Shown here: positions 46,734 through 59,900 of the stretch, in pieces | How positions within the stretch are numbered: position 1 is the stretch's first letter | Layout of the letters: the number at the start of each line of letters is the position of its first letter | NCBI GenBank assembly: GCA_050084515.1 | Contig: CM114272.1 | Location: forward strand, 12,276,001 to 12,340,000 | DNA from: Blasia pusilla | Lineage: Eukaryota > Marchantiophyta > Marchantiopsida > Blasiales | DNA: 64,000 bases | Reading direction: 5' to 3' | The notes under the pieces: generated by a model | Seen by the model: the letters and a program-made list of their open reading frames with translations, nothing else | The model's database searches: none | Told to the model about the DNA's origin: nothing | Program-made: the position numbers and the translations under genes

Positions 46734-49329
46734 GTTAATTGAGACGTGCTACCAGAGCTACCCAAGCTTCTCATAATTGGTTCCGAGTTATGTGTCATCT
46801 GTGTCCCGATTCATAAAACTGGTGATGGGACCCTAAACGCTGGTTAGGATCAGCGACTTTTGCATCGTCGGTGCACGTCTCATCACGTTGTAAATTCCCA
46901 AATTTCTGTCAAGGTATGGTCTACACTACACCATATGGCTTGGGAGGGAAATACAATACGCAGTCAGCCAATGGTTGTATTACGCTTACTCATGACGTCC
47001 TCGCCTCCTGATTAATATCTGAGGGCGATGATGTCCTCCAAGTTTGATTCCACATTACGGAGCAGGGACTCGTAAAATCACAACTCGTGGAAAGAAAGTA
47101 GTATTGCGAGGCAGACAAGAACCTGTCCCGTCTATGCTACGAACGAGAAATTGAAAATTTGACTTGGATGCCCAGCGGACCGACCAGGCCAACCGTGAAA
47201 CACGTCGTTCACTGGCTACATCTGTCGGGCGAACTATTTGGCAAAGTGTACCGCCGACACGTTTTAACCGGCTGCACAGAATTTCGAGATTTAAAATGAG
47301 AAATAATTATCGGGGGAAATATGAAATTAGCGGACCCAAATTCATGATTGGAAGGACTGCTGTGAAGCAAGAAGTATCAGTCTGTTTCAGAAGTTTTGGT
47401 TCGTGCGCATGAGTTTCGTACCCCTGGCTACGAGGAAGTGAATAGCTTGCGGTAAATTTGACGCTGTCACTGCGAAACCGCATTCGATTCGTCTCCCTGG
47501 CCAACTTCGACGTCGAGCTTCACATCCATTTCAGCTCTCGGAATGCAGCGACAGCACGGCCTCAGGATGAAAACCTAATACATGGCGAGATTGTCGATAA
47601 GTTTTGCGACCACGGTGGAGAGAGGCGGTCGGGAAGATTTTGTGCTGGTTATTTATTTAAGGCACCACTTCGCAATCTAAAGAGAAGGGGTTCATCCGCG
47701 ACAAGAATCAGTCCGTGGATTAGGGTATGGCAAAGAAATCTTTGTCATGAGTCAGCGTTTGCTATGGGGAAGTACATGGCAAGAATGAAACAGGACGGGA
47801 GAACCATCAACTTCTGCCATGGGAGCTCATGAGTGTGGATCTTAGATGTTGTCATAATGATTTACTAGTAAAACAAAACAAAATCCCTCTCTTTTGAAAA
47901 TTTAGGAGGATCTATTCTTATTTAGATCAGCTATCATTAATCCCAAACTTAACATAGACGATAGGTGTACATATTAACAATCTATGTAGGCTTGCATATG
48001 TAATTTTGTACGGGAAACATTTTCTTCAGACCTGATCCAAGGCAAGAATACATCTCTATTTTTTTTCATTTGAAAAAAAATAGATATGTATTCCTGCCAT
48101 CTTCCATGGGTTCCTTCATCTTCCATGGGCAGATGGTGGATGTGGTTTGATGATTATATATTCATTTGATAATGAAATTAGCCATACGAATTATTTTTAT
48201 ATCAATTTCGCTAGTGGTCTTCATATCAAAGATCACCAAAATGAACCGCTCAGGTACCCACTGCCCACCGAACACCCAGGCTGGCCGTATTACCATGCAC
48301 TTGACCCTTGCGCAGGTGGCACCGGGGCCAATTTCAGTGCCTCGGGGTCCCACAGGCGAAGGCATGGGCCTCTGACAAGGTCCGGGGAGAACCGGCGCTA
48401 CGTGTTGATCCTGCCCGTTTCTCTTTCTGAATCGCCTGAGACAAACGGGCTGAAAGCGAGTGGTCTCTTAGAATTTCTTGTCAAATACCCGGCCGGGACT
48501 GATAAAACATAGAAAATTACCGTCTATATACCGGTAGAGCATCGGTTCCCGGAGGAAAACTCTCCTCCAACTCCTTAGACGTTGTCCAGCGGCTCCAGCC
48601 GTGCAGTGAGCTATCCTCTGGCTTGACGAAAATTGCAAGCCTGGTCCACTTCCGAGCGATCAACGACTCACTTTCTCGTGGGATTACATCCTGGCCATGA
48701 CGTGAAGCGTCATTGTTTCTGTCCAGTCTTCCTCTCGACGTTCCCGTTTCATCTCCACCAAACAAGCATTGTAGCATAGGGGAGATTGCGTCTAGCGCTG
48801 GGACTTTCCGAGGTTCCATAGCACCTCATCCCATGTGTCGAATCACGAGTGCTGGAACCTGCAAGGACGTGGGTGAATTTCAGTGTCCTTTCTGTCTTCT
48901 CTTGACTTTCGTGTTTTGGCGTGAGTGCTTGGCAATCGACAAATCGGCCGACCTCACTGAAGTTGGGGTAGATGACGAGGGCCAGTGGGCTGCCACGCAC
49001 AGACACGAGGTGAAAAGGCGTCCGCTGGTGACAAGTGCCGCCTTCAGCGCGGTGTACGTTGGGGTTACTTACGGTGCGTTGAACACCAATCGATGGACGA
49101 TTCGACAGGGACACACGCGGAGAGTGCAAGATGGGGTGGTGGTCGTTCCTCGTGAGCACTGTGAGGGAGGCTTGGAGTGCGATGGGGTGAAATGGAAGTC
49201 GCGTTCCTTTGGCGGTGCTGCGGTGGACTGGGGTGGTCTCCGTGGAGAAGAAATATCTTCGCTCTTATGACGGAGATCTGGAATATCTACATGTTTGACC
49301 TTGCGGTTCGGTTCGGTTGCAATGAGAGT
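46734..49329. other. Unassigned DNA between XXT and Helitron
   Basis: Open frames at 47458-47832 and 48713-49270 (plus strand) and their minus-strand counterparts have no recognisable family; the GC-rich composition makes long chance frames likely. A foldback lies at 48041-48098. At 49330 the Helitron helicase reading is lost abruptly, so this DNA probably adjoined through a deletion or rearrangement. Confidence 0.4.
48041..48098. repeat. 26-bp-arm foldback
   Basis: 48041-48066 (GGCAAGAATACATCTCTATT, then a T run) pairs with 48073-48098 with two mismatches and a 6-bp loop. A CATCTTCCATGGG unit is duplicated at once after it. Could act as a hairpin in RNA or be a tiny MITE. Confidence 0.85.
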
Positions 49330-51109
49330 GTTTCGAATAGGAAATTGAAATCAAAAGGTAGGCCCGAGTATCATGCAATCAATGGGATTCGTGGAATAAA
49401 AACTCGATCTCCAGTGTTCTTCGCTGTGATAATTTCAGCATCAATGATATGTTGTATGAATCCACGGATCACCAATCGAGTTCCATTCGCTTGTCCCTTT
49501 GAACCATTCAAGTTTCGTAAAAGCATGATAGGCGCACCAATTTTCAAGCTTAAACAATGCGGTGGTAAAACCTGACGGTAAGCACGTATTTAGGAATTCT
49601 GTCGGATAGATATAACTCATTCCCTCATCCGGAACAGAATCAACACTAAGGTAAGTACGTTCCTGCATAGAACAAACATATCTTAGAAGATGAATTTAGT
49701 TTTGATGCATAATATAATTCAAGTATTTGTTAAGAAAATGACATGGAAATTATTTGACAACCAATATTACCTCTCCATAGAATCGAGACATGACTTCTGC
49801 ATTGATATCATCAACATCTCGATTTTTTGGTGTAAGAATTGTTGTATCTCTTAAAAATGTGATGTCACTTAAACTTTTCATAATCATTTCCATAGATGAT
49901 GTCAATAAGATCACTTATATTCTTACTCTTGGTCACCATATCATTTGGCAATCGTATAAAATCCTCTCCCAAGTGATATTCATAAGGCACACGTCCCTCT
50001 CCAACCTCCAGTAACCAATTTGCAAAAGCTTGTTGTTGTACACGCATGTTCACCTCCAAATTTTGACATCTCATATTCGTTGTAAGATTCATTACCCTCA
50101 CATGAGACCATAAATATGACCTCTTTAATGTGGCTTGAATAATTTTTGGACGGTCGCCATGACGAACAACAGGTAACACTTGGCGAAAATCCCCACCAAA
50201 GATTACTAATTTGCCACCAAACGGAACATTCCTCAAGTCTTCCGATACCACTCCCATGATATCTTGAAAGGATCGATTAGAGCCTCAAATGCATGGCGAT
50301 GAGTCATCGGTGCCTCATCCCATATGATAAGCCAGGCCCTTTGAATCAAGCGCGCAGCTTCGCTATTAACAGGTAAACTACAAAAATATACCAAAAGATA
50401 TTAGTATGTTGGGGTAAGTGTTATCTTTACAATATTAAAAGAGTTACAAAGTCATAAAATGGTTTAATACTTACTTGCAAGTGGAGTTTTCATTTATATT
50501 AATTGGAATCTTGAAGCGTGAGTGTGCAGTGCGTCCTCCATTTAACAACAAAGTAACTATTCCCGAAGAAGCGACAGCTAAAGCTATGCCTCCAGCACCT
50601 CGTACACTTGCAAGAAGAAGATTGTATAAAAAGGTTTTTCCTGTTCCACCAGGCCCATCAATGAAGAACAATTTTGAACCAGAAGAAATATCACCAGCAA
50701 TAATGCTATCAAGTTTATTTTGTATAGCATCCCAAATCAACCTTTGTCCATCATTCAAATTGTCCTCTCCTAACCTAGCTTGCTCATATAAGTCATCTCG
50801 ATCATACATGAGCTCTTCTGCTTCCAAATACGAATATGCAGATGAAGCTTGGAAATCTGCTTGAGGCATATCAAGGAAATCGGATAATCGTTTGCCTTGA
50901 TCTTGCAAATGGTAGTGGATATCCAATAATGTTGTGTTAATAATTAAAGCATCTGGAGCAAGATCAGGAATCCCTGTTTTCTTCATATAGAAAATGATAC
51001 GGGAGTAAGTCCAAAAGAAAAAGCCAAAAATAAGAATTATTATCATAAAAATAGGAATAGGAATTACCTCGCGTCGTTCATATAAGATATCCTCTATGAG
51101 TGGGATCAA
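49330..51109 (-). pseudogene. Helitron PIF1-like helicase portion
   Basis: Walker A motif GPGGTGKTF at 50633-50656. Exon junction: donor GTAAGT at 50469-50474 and acceptor TAG at 50378-50380 remove a 97-bp intron and join ENSTC to LPVNSEAARL. Then WLIIWDEAPMTH (Walker B type), a one-base frameshift near 50250, [32 protein letters not shown] and TTNMRC. The last recognisable part (49375-49670) reads PTEFLNT, LSLKIGAPIMLLRNL, ANGTRLV and PRIPL. The final SF1 motifs expected after RRQFPIRL are replaced by unrelated sequence. Confidence 0.9.
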
Positions 51110-53601
51110 AAATTAACTCCATAGTTGAGCAGGTCGAGTTGGGGTGTTGTAAGCGAGAATAATTACAAAGAGTTGGCGAAGCGTACGACCTGTGCAGATT
51201 TATGATGCTTCTTGAAAGCATGAGAATACTTCCCTATCATCTTCAAGAAGCCCCATTTGAATAGCAGCCTCCTTAAATATTGGATATAGCACTCTTGCAT
51301 AGTTCTCAAGTATTCATACGTAGTTGCGCCTCGAACATGATGAAGCAGCAACCGCAACCAATGTCGTTCTCCTTCACCTATCAAAACTTGAATGTAATCG
51401 CTTAATATACCAAACATGAAAATAATCAAAAGGACGTTTGAAAATTTACGTAATTTGTAAGTATATTATGGAAATTACAAAAATATTTACCTGGATGAGT
51501 AAGATATAAGCGACCAATGGGATGACCACAACCATTTCTCCTTTGAATTCTACGAATCCATTTTTTTTTTCCAATGATAATAGGAAGGAAAGTCAATGTA
51601 TAGATATTTTTGAGCCTCCAAATCTAATTGATTAGTTGCAAACCATTGTGTAAGAGTTATCTCCCTATTCCTTTGTAGTATCTCCTCAACATTGTCGTGA
51701 TCTTTGAAGAAAACACTTTGTAACTCGGGTAGATGAACTGCCAACCTTATAATACTTGGATTTTTCGCATGTAAGCTAAACTTGAACAATCTCCAACATG
51801 CCTCAGAGGAAGAAACGTATCTATATATATGATACACAAAAATGATGAAAAGAAATTAGTAAAATGTGATATGATCTCGAATGTAGCATATTGAAGGAAT
51901 GGAAAAAGAACTCACAAAAGTGTGATTACCTTGCATCAAGATAATGTGAAGTTTCATCGATACCTCCCTTGTCGTTTCAGTTCTTGCCTTATTTGAAACC
52001 TTAAATGATATCGCATCGGATTCCTTATATACATATTTGTATAAATATTTCACAGATGAAATGGTATTCGTGATCTCCAAATTGATATGACAATCAAAGA
52101 GAGTACATAACAAGGGATTGTAAGGAACGACCCAACGATTGTCCAAACTTTGATCGCGCTTCATTACTTTTATTCCATTATCCAGCCTGTATCATAAGAA
52201 TGAAGGAAAAATTTAACATAAATTCACCTTATAAAAAATCAGAAGTTAGGGAAATTTTGGAAATCCAAAAGATGCAAAGTTCGATTACATACCTTCGATA
52301 AATCGGATATCCATCCTCACTCTCCGTAGTTATGCTTGCAAAGGGCTTAGGATAACCTTTGGTACACTTCTTGATTTCCTTATTCATGCATGGAGCATTT
52401 GGATTAAGTTGTCCACATGGGCCATGAACCATGCAATTAGCCACAGTAGAATGAAGTATGGGAAGAGTGTTTGGATTAGGAATCTCAGCAGATATTATAT
52501 CATCATAATCAGATGTTGAGCGTGGCTTATCCTCATGATGAAGAATAATCAAAATATATACATGTGGTAGACCTCTTTTATGGAATTCAACCACATGAAT
52601 GCAACCAAAAACCCTTCCCAATATGTGCTTCTCGAGAATATGCCTTAATAACTCCTTTTTTTCTCAAAAACTCGCACAATCAAATCTGGTCTATCGGTAG
52701 GTTGTTGACCAGGTAATAGTGCTGAAGTGATCTCCTCCCATTTAGGATTGCACGTCATTGTTAGAAAGTAATCTGGTTTCCCATGGTGCCTAACAATGGC
52801 CATTGGATCTTGATAAAGTTGATGCATATGGCGTGGGCCTCCACTAAAAGAAGAAGGCAATATAATACGCCTCCCAAACCTTGCACCATCTCTGTCACTT
52901 TGATATAGGATATCCTTTAGACCTTGATATAATTCAGCTCGCAACTCCTTTTGATTTAATTAAACCCAAGATAGTCGTTGCATCTCTACTGTAGCATACA
53001 AATCAACCATGTACTCTTGAGTAAGATGCCCAAATCGAAGCAAACGATTATCGTTATCGGCACCAACACGGTTTTGAAGTCGAAAAGAGGCAAATTGTAG
53101 CGCTGTAACTGTTTTTCTCCTTCCTTCATGAATAATCTTATCATCAATTCTTTCTTCCTCAATACAGTCATCAGATCCATCCATGTCTCCATCCAATGTA
53201 GTAGGACTATTGGCACTCGTGGTTACCTCAAATCTCCCAAGAGGTATTCCTGGATGCCATCCTGCTTCACCATAGAGAAATAATAGAATAAAATGTAATG
53301 GAACATATGCTTCATTTGAATATGAAATACGACGAAGTCCTCCACCATATAATTGGACAATAATATCACGTGGGTTCACATGTTCACTACCATCACCAAG
53401 TAAGATTGCCACAACTTCGGATGCAGTTGGCAAGCTATAACGTTTGGAATCCATTCCTTGATCATGCGCCTTTAGAATGCTACGAAGATTAGATCCACTT
53501 GCCTCATTTGCAATGTGTTGAAATATCCTCACATAGGAATTATGTTCATGTAACATATCTTGCAACCCTCTTAAGATCTCAGGTCGGAGATCATTAGACA
53601 T
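51110..53601 (-). pseudogene. Helitron Rep (HUH endonuclease) portion, motif damaged
   Basis: Starts with SNDLRPEILRGLQDMLHEHN and FQHIANEAS; ALQFASFRLQNR and RFGHLTQEYMVDLY belong to the Helitron_like_N domain (52960-53601). RRIILPSSFSGGPRHMHQLY and KPDYFLTMTCNPKWEEI follow at 52645-52944. The HUH site at about 52556-52564 reads GLPHVYIL; in active elements the residue at Tyr is His, so the metal-binding HUH pair is broken by what looks like a CAT to TAT change. Further downstream are GPCGQLNPNAPCM, YKYVYKESDA, ARTETTREVS, IRLAVHLPELQSV and GEGERHWLRLLLHHVRGAT. Intron-like gaps separate the pieces. Confidence 0.88.
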
Positions 53602-55060
53602 AAGTCTTCATCGATTTTCCAATTCATTTTCAGTATCGTAGATGTATAGTTGAGCAAATTGGGGATTACTCCCCTCATCGAGATGCAATGGGCCGATGAT
53701 GTGATAAATTCCACCTTGAATACAAAAGTGTCCGGTGCCAACAACTTGCTCCTTTACTCGAGCTCCAGTAGATGCTAACTGAAGAGCACAATTATACGCT
53801 CAAGTGTGTGAAAGAAAATGAAGACTTTCAGCTCCAACACCAGAAATCAACGATTTCAAGAATGGAGGACAACACCTTAAGAAAGGGAGTTGCACTTTTC
53901 CATGATTACAACACATTCCAAAAGGCGAGTTTCGATACCTTGTACTCTTTACCTTTTCACACTTCCAATGTAAGGCATAACATGAAGGGCATGTTTCTGT
54001 CATAGAACCAATAGTATGACGCCTTGATTACTTGGTTGATACTTGCTCGTAGTCTTAACTTCATTATATCGCTCTCTTGGAAGTTCAACGTGCAACATTG
54101 CGTGACGTGTTAACTCTTGAAACTCGTCCAACATTATGATTTGGTGATTGAGGAGTTTCCGTTGGGAGATTTAATCCATGATATACAGAAGATACTTGCT
54201 CGACATCTCTAGGTGTTACATGAGTAGATACCTCAAATGTATTGTGTGTGGAAAAATTGTTGATAACCTCGTCTTCTCCTTGAATAGATATCTCCTCTAT
54301 CATTGTTGTACCATCATTTGTAAGTTGACCATCTTGTTGAATGGATATGTCCTCCATAATGGTCGTAGAATTATTCATAGGTTGTTCATCTTGAGGTACA
54401 TAGATATCCTCCATAATAGGAATGTTACATGTTACATTGGGAATGTCCATAATCCCCTCGTGGGTCGCAAGCCTACAAACACAAAATTAGAATATAATCA
54501 TCAAAATTTCATGGATAATGCATGTATATGTGATGTAGGAAACGCGAGAATCTACATACCATGCCTACGACTACCTTACCTAGAAATTAGGTCTTGCATA
54601 GTAGTACGATCGTCACAAAGGTTGTGACGTCTTCCTCCTTTTACTTCTCGTCTTCTTTTGTAATCTCTTTGATAGATTGCATTTTTTTGTTTTTTCATTG
54701 CTAAACTCTCGGCACGAAGAAGTCGTTTTTGTTTTTGGGCCTTCCCACGTAATACCTTTTGGAAGTCACGAAATCTAGTTGGATTTGATGGAATAATAAG
54801 TCTGTGCAACCAGATTGCATGCAAAAATGTTAGAAACGAACACCAAAAATTTGGGTGAGTAGGCTAAATTTGGCTCAAAAGGATTAGAATCGAAATTGCA
54901 AAGTATGGGCCATAGGAAAAACTCACGTGGGAGATGATTCAATGAGGAGAGGGGATGGTTTTCGTTTTCTTCGATCTCCTAACTTTTGAGCACGAATTGC
55001 TCGATTTCTTTTTTGGGCCTCGGCACGAAGTACCTTTCGAGAATCGCATAAATCTACAGG
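53602..55060 (-). pseudogene. Helitron N-terminal exons with internal duplication
   Basis: 53800-54003 encodes CPSCYALHWKCEK and FGMCCNHGKVQLPFL, the Helitron Cys-rich N-terminal segment. Next comes VKEQVVGTGHFCIQGGIYH, then GPLHLDEGSNPQFAQLYIYD, interrupted by two TGA codons. 54085-54450 encodes three imperfect repeats of an IMEDI(S/Y)(I/V)Q(Q/D)D-type unit. Two related basic exons (54576-54824 and about 54915-55060) both read (R/D)xxKVLR(G/A)(K/E)AQK(Q/R), indicating exon duplication. Confidence 0.8.
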
Positions 55061-55309
55061 ATTTTATGGGAGAGGAAGTCTATAGACACAATAAGGCCAA
55101 CATATTGTTAGATTATATGGAAAAAAATGCATTTCAACACCCTCACAAAAGCACAACAATTGAAAGAGATTGGAGGAACTTGGGCACCGTACGTTGGGGA
55201 TAGTAGACCAAGTGGAGCAAGAGGTACTTCTCAATGTTGCAATCTTTGAGGTAAATTTGTAATATCACAAAGTGCACGATGCTCCATCCCAACATCCAAA
55301 AATATCTGC

Positions 55310-55960
55310 TAGACACACGAAGAGAAAAATGATAAGAAAGTGGAGAAATAGATTAAGATGAAAAAAAACATAGAGTGAAAGAAATTAATAACGAACTTCA
55401 AAATTCCCCTCGAAAAGAAAGGAAAAAGTAAGACGAAGGAAAAGAGCGGAGAAAATTATTTTGAACCGAGACAAAAAGACGGGGAATTGAGAAGATAATA
55501 TTGAAAAGAAATAAGATACAAGGTGTGATGTAGTGAAGAAAATTTGGCACTCAAATGGAAAGGAAGGGAGAAAGTGGAGAAGAATAAAAAGTAGAGTGAA
55601 AGAAGGGAAAAGAAAGGAAAAAAGTGGATCAAAATCTTTGGAACCTAAAAAAAAGACGGGGGATTGAGAAGAAAAACTTAGAAAGAAATACGATAGAACT
55701 TCTGATTTAGTAGAATAAAACTGAAATGGGAAAAAGTGGAGAAAAGATTAAAAAAAGTAGAGAAAAAAATAGGAAGGGAAGGGGCAAAATTTGAGAAAAA
55801 AATAATGAATTTTTTTTAAAGAGGGGGAGAACAGAAGGGAAGAAATGCTTTTATTGGAATTTTTAAAATTAGTGAGGGAAAGAAAACAAAAATTAGTGAA
55901 GGAAAGAAAAAGAAAAATGAAAACACCAAAATAAAAATGAAAAAAGAGAAGTTTGGCCTG
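55310..55960. repeat. Purine-rich tract
   Basis: About 650 bp dominated by GAAAAG/GGAAAG/GAGAAAA units on the plus strand, with related half-kilobyte-scale internal similarity (AAAAGACGGGG(A/G)ATTGAGAAGA at 55473 and 55652). Non-coding; it lies upstream of the Helitron 5' exons and may include that element's 5' end. Confidence 0.8.
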
Positions 55961-56065
55961 ATAATGTTCCACCGTCCGATTTTTTCGATCTGGAGTGTTA
56001 GATCTAGGTGAGGCGAATCCGACGATGTAGGATCATAGGTGCATCAACACCGTTAGATTTAGGGC

Positions 56066-56208
56066 TCTGAGATCGGACGGTCCGATCTCAGAAGTGTGTC
56101 AGCCGTTGGATGAAGGGGCGAAGATCGGATGGTCTGATCTCCGCCCAAGGGGGCCCGACCTCCTCACTCACTCGCCGTTGAAAGCCGCGAGTGAGTGAGG
56201 AGGTCGGG
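56066..56208. repeat. Palindrome plus perfect 22-bp-arm hairpin
   Basis: 56066-56092 is TCTGAGATCGGAC, one base, and the exact reverse complement. 56154-56175 (CCCGACCTCCTCACTCACTC, then GC) pairs exactly with 56187-56208 around an 11-bp loop. The hairpin marks a sudden change from AT-rich to GC-rich, pyrimidine-rich DNA (56209-56500). Confidence 0.9.
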
Positions 56209-56999
56209 ATTCCCCGCCCCCTCGCTCATTTCGCACAGGCCCAAGCGTCCTGTGCGCTCCCTCTCTACGCCTCGCCCTCCCTCTCGGTCGGCGCCTCGCC
56301 CTTGCGCCCTCACGTCGATAATTGCCCCACTCTGGTGCGCGCCCTTGTGCCCTCACGCCCGCCCTCGCGACCCCCCATCACTCAGCAGAAGCCGCTCGGG
56401 CCTGTTTGCCCCGCCCTCGCTCACTCTGCGGAGGCCACTCGAGCCTATCTTCTCTGCTCGAAATCTCTGCCTATCTCTTCCTGTTTCTCAATGTGGCTCG
56501 CAGCTCTACGGATTTTTCTTGGGGCTATGGTGTTTTAGCTGGAGGTTGCGCTCCTTAGCGCAAGCGCAGGTCGTGTTGCCTCCCTTCCCTTCTTTGCTGT
56601 TTGCCTACAGGATCCGCTCTCGTCGACTGATCTCACTATCACCTTTGGGCAAGCATGAGCGTTCTCGGCCGAGTTTGAACCATGTGCTCTATTTTCGGCC
56701 TCCCCTTACGTCTGCCATCCAGGGCTCTCCCCGTGTTCGGTCCCTGCAGTTTGACGTTCACAGACACCTTACTACGACTGTCATCCGGTGCCAAGTAGGT
56801 TTCGGGTTAGGGACGAGAGTGCTCACGACGCTGATCACAGTGGATAGAGGGTGACCAAATGCACACAATTGCCAAATTTTGCTTACATTTCATAGAGAGC
56901 TTTACAATATAAATTTGAAGGCAACGCCCAGACTCTTTTAATAGTATAGATAATACTAACGGGGGTTGCCTGTCTATGATGGGTGACATGAAGCTCGGA
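56209..56999. other. GC-rich, pyrimidine-rich unassigned DNA
   Basis: Open in more than one plus-strand frame for 115-219 codons, but the translations are low-complexity Pro/Ser/Arg/Leu sequences driven by CCCTC runs, and no family is recognised. I do not call a gene. The part near 57000 adjoins the 3' end of the non-LTR element. Confidence 0.4.
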
Positions 57000-59900
57000 A
57001 GCCAACGCAAACACCGGCTCAACGAGCTACACGATTGATAGCCTGAAAAAAATATGAAAAGAACACGAGCGGTTGGTCAGAATGGACGACGAGGCGAGCA
57101 ACCCCCCACCACCTCCGCATGACGTATCAATGCCAAGGCTTGTGCATGTTGTAAGGCCGTTGAGATGCATTGCCAAAAATGAGTAGTAACTACCGAGAGA
57201 GAAGGACTACGGGAAGGGCAAGGTGATGATTCTCGAGGGAGTGGTGAGCACATGTTTTCAGGAAAGTATCAAAAGACACATGTAAATGACCGAATACTTC
57301 CACAGCAAAAGGAATAAATCCATCAGTCACATGTCTCACAAAGATAATCGAACTCCTTGATTCTTCTTTGCAGCCTTCGCCGCCAAACCTTTGGTATGTG
57401 CGGCTCGACACAGCAAGTCACAATGTGTTGGATCAGCAACCACCACATCACCACGTGTCCGGAATCCACCTCGAGACATAACAAGATCCACTCTCCGACG
57501 AGAGGTTGCTTGTGTGGTTGAAGGTAGGACATGGAGTTGCTCTTGCCCAATGGTGTATCCTGCAGTACGAGCCACCGATGCTACTGCCTCTCTAATGACA
57601 TCATGTGTGGCCGTTCGTTCTCCACCATATGCACATCAAAGAATATGGATACCCTTGGCATCAATGGGATCCCCGCATACACAATGCGGCACACCTAAGA
57701 GAGAAGAATGGGGAAGTCCAAGACGTAACCGCAAAGTTGTCGAGAATATACTTTGAGGAAGATGAAATGGAAGCATAAGAGGATTTGCACTAAACCACGC
57801 CCCCGCTCCGGTCCCCACACATGAACGTAGACGAGCTCGATTAGCGTCAGAGGATGCCTCGGAGAGAATGATGGAAAAGTTGATTTGATGCAGATTCTCG
57901 GAGATATGCTCTTGAAGTCGATCAAGCCCTTCCGTAATCAGTTGACTGAAAGGGGGTAGAATTGCTTGTGTAGCAAGAGGAATAAGAGCTGGTGTAGATC
58001 TTAGTTGTTGTTGAAATAACTAGTCCCCCTCCTCTACATGGGTGATATGATCCATCAAGATAGGTGTATCTCCTTGGAGAAACCTTGAAGCCATAATTGG
58101 TGCTACTAACGCCCAACTCCCCAAAAGATTACGGGAGTAGATGCGACTATGGAGGATAGTCCCACCCCTCCAAAAGAAATAGGCAATATAGCTTGTCATA
58201 AAGCAAAGACACCATCCTCTCCCTCAAAGGTATTCGGGCCAAGAAGTTGACCAAAAGTTGCCAAGATAGAAGCATCAAAAGAGGCCAACCGATGTAAGAA
58301 CCTTGAAGTGGGAGGACAAGTGCAAAGAAGGTAGGAAGGATGTCGTAGAAAATATGAGGAGAGAATCCCATCAGCCACTTGGGGATCCCCTAGATGAGGT
58401 AACAAATGAAGCCATTCCACGTCTTTCAAAAGGGCCTCATCCAAGAACTTTGAGACATAGTCGATGAAGCCAATTGGGACCCCAAGAACTCTAACCCCTT
58501 CAATGTAGATGGGAAAATCAGGAGTAGGTGGGATGAATGTTGAGGGAAGGCATGAAGGAGACCATACTCCACATTTACTAGGTTGGACTTTAAGGTTTAA
58601 GAAAGAGAGTTGCTCCACGAAATGGGTATAAGCAGGAACCACTTCAGAAGGAGGACCTATAATGTGAGTGTCATCAACAATAGAAGGGAAAAGACAAGAT
58701 GGAAATGCTTGCGGTGATGCTTGAAGGGCACGAAAATGGGCAATGGTAAAGAGTGGGACACCCATGGGATCACCTTGATGTGTGCCACAACCCGATTGTA
58801 GAATACTATATTCCCTAGAAGTAGCATGATGGGAATAGATAATGGGCGTATCATAGGCAGAGAAGGAGCAAAAAAATGGAATGAGGCTCGCGAGTTGTCC
58901 TCTTGCACAACGTAACTCCTCAAAGATGGCCGCAAGAGAAACTCAATTGAATGCGTTAGCCACATCAACTTGAATTGCTACCCAATCTCGATGAATATCA
59001 AGAATGGAGCGAATCCCATGCACCACAGCCTCACAAACTCTAGGAGTTGCCACTCCAAATTGATGAGGAAATAAGTGGACACTAAAGTGAGGAAGAAATT
59101 GCAAGCATAGGGATCGACTAACCAAGCGGTATAAAACCTCTCCAATAGCCAAAGGACGCACACCTGAAGGAGGCTTATCCATAGCCAACAAACGACAAGC
59201 CCTTAAGAGCCTAGAGATAGAGAATGGGAGACGATCTGCCGCCATATGTGCACACACCTTATCGAGAGAGACAAAGCGACTTGTTGAATCTGCTAGGATA
59301 AGGCAATCGCGAAGATGCTCAAAAACCATCCTTGATAGCCCGCTTGCTGATAAGCAAGGAGTATGCAGAAAAGCCCTTGTGAAAACCTCCAAGTCAAGGT
59401 ACGTTGTATAGTCTTCCACAAAAGGTGGAACATCGCCACTTGAAGGAGGATGAAGAGATTTTAAGAGAGCCAGTGTTTCCGCACTTGGAATCGCCGGAGG
59501 AAGAGGACCCAATGCTTGAGCTGTACGTGAAAACTCACCAACCTGCCCCAAAAGTAGACTTTGTCGAAGGCATTGTTGTATTGAAGGCCTCCCATGATTG
59601 GCATGTTGAATGGGATGAGCCGCAGCTAAGGCCTTTACTCGAAGTACACGCTCATTCTGAAGATTCTCCCAATCCCCGGACATAAAGCGTTGAATACGTG
59701 TGGAGGTTTCACGATAACCCGTGTTGGAGGGAGGACTAAAACCCATTGTGGGAAGAGTAATAGGAGATACCAAGCATTTATATCTGTGGGGTAACGCGCT
59801 AACCTTTCTAATGGGAAAAGCAAAGCTTGTTAGGTGATGGGGCGAAGAGTAATAGGAATGGGAGTGTAGAGTCTAGGACGAGGAAGACCTGGATGGAAAG

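Larger units (their letters stand above)
49330..55060 (-). mobile_element. Decayed Helitron (RepHel)
   Basis: Minus-strand rolling-circle transposon with the family's domain order: basic N-terminal exons, a Cys-rich zinc region, the Helitron_like_N/Rep part and a PIF1-type helicase. It is split by spliceosomal-type introns, in-frame stops and frameshifts. The helicase ends abruptly near 49330, before its last motifs, so the 3' terminus (hairpin and CTRR) is lost. The 5' TC end was not identified. Confidence 0.9.

Noticed and set aside
48713-49270. 185-codon plus-strand frame
   Set aside because: No family resemblance, no clear codon bias, and an equally open frame on the opposite strand.
56195-56854. 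219-codon plus-strand open frame as a gene
   Set aside because: Low-complexity translation from CCCTC-rich DNA, open in several frames at once, and no recognisable domain.
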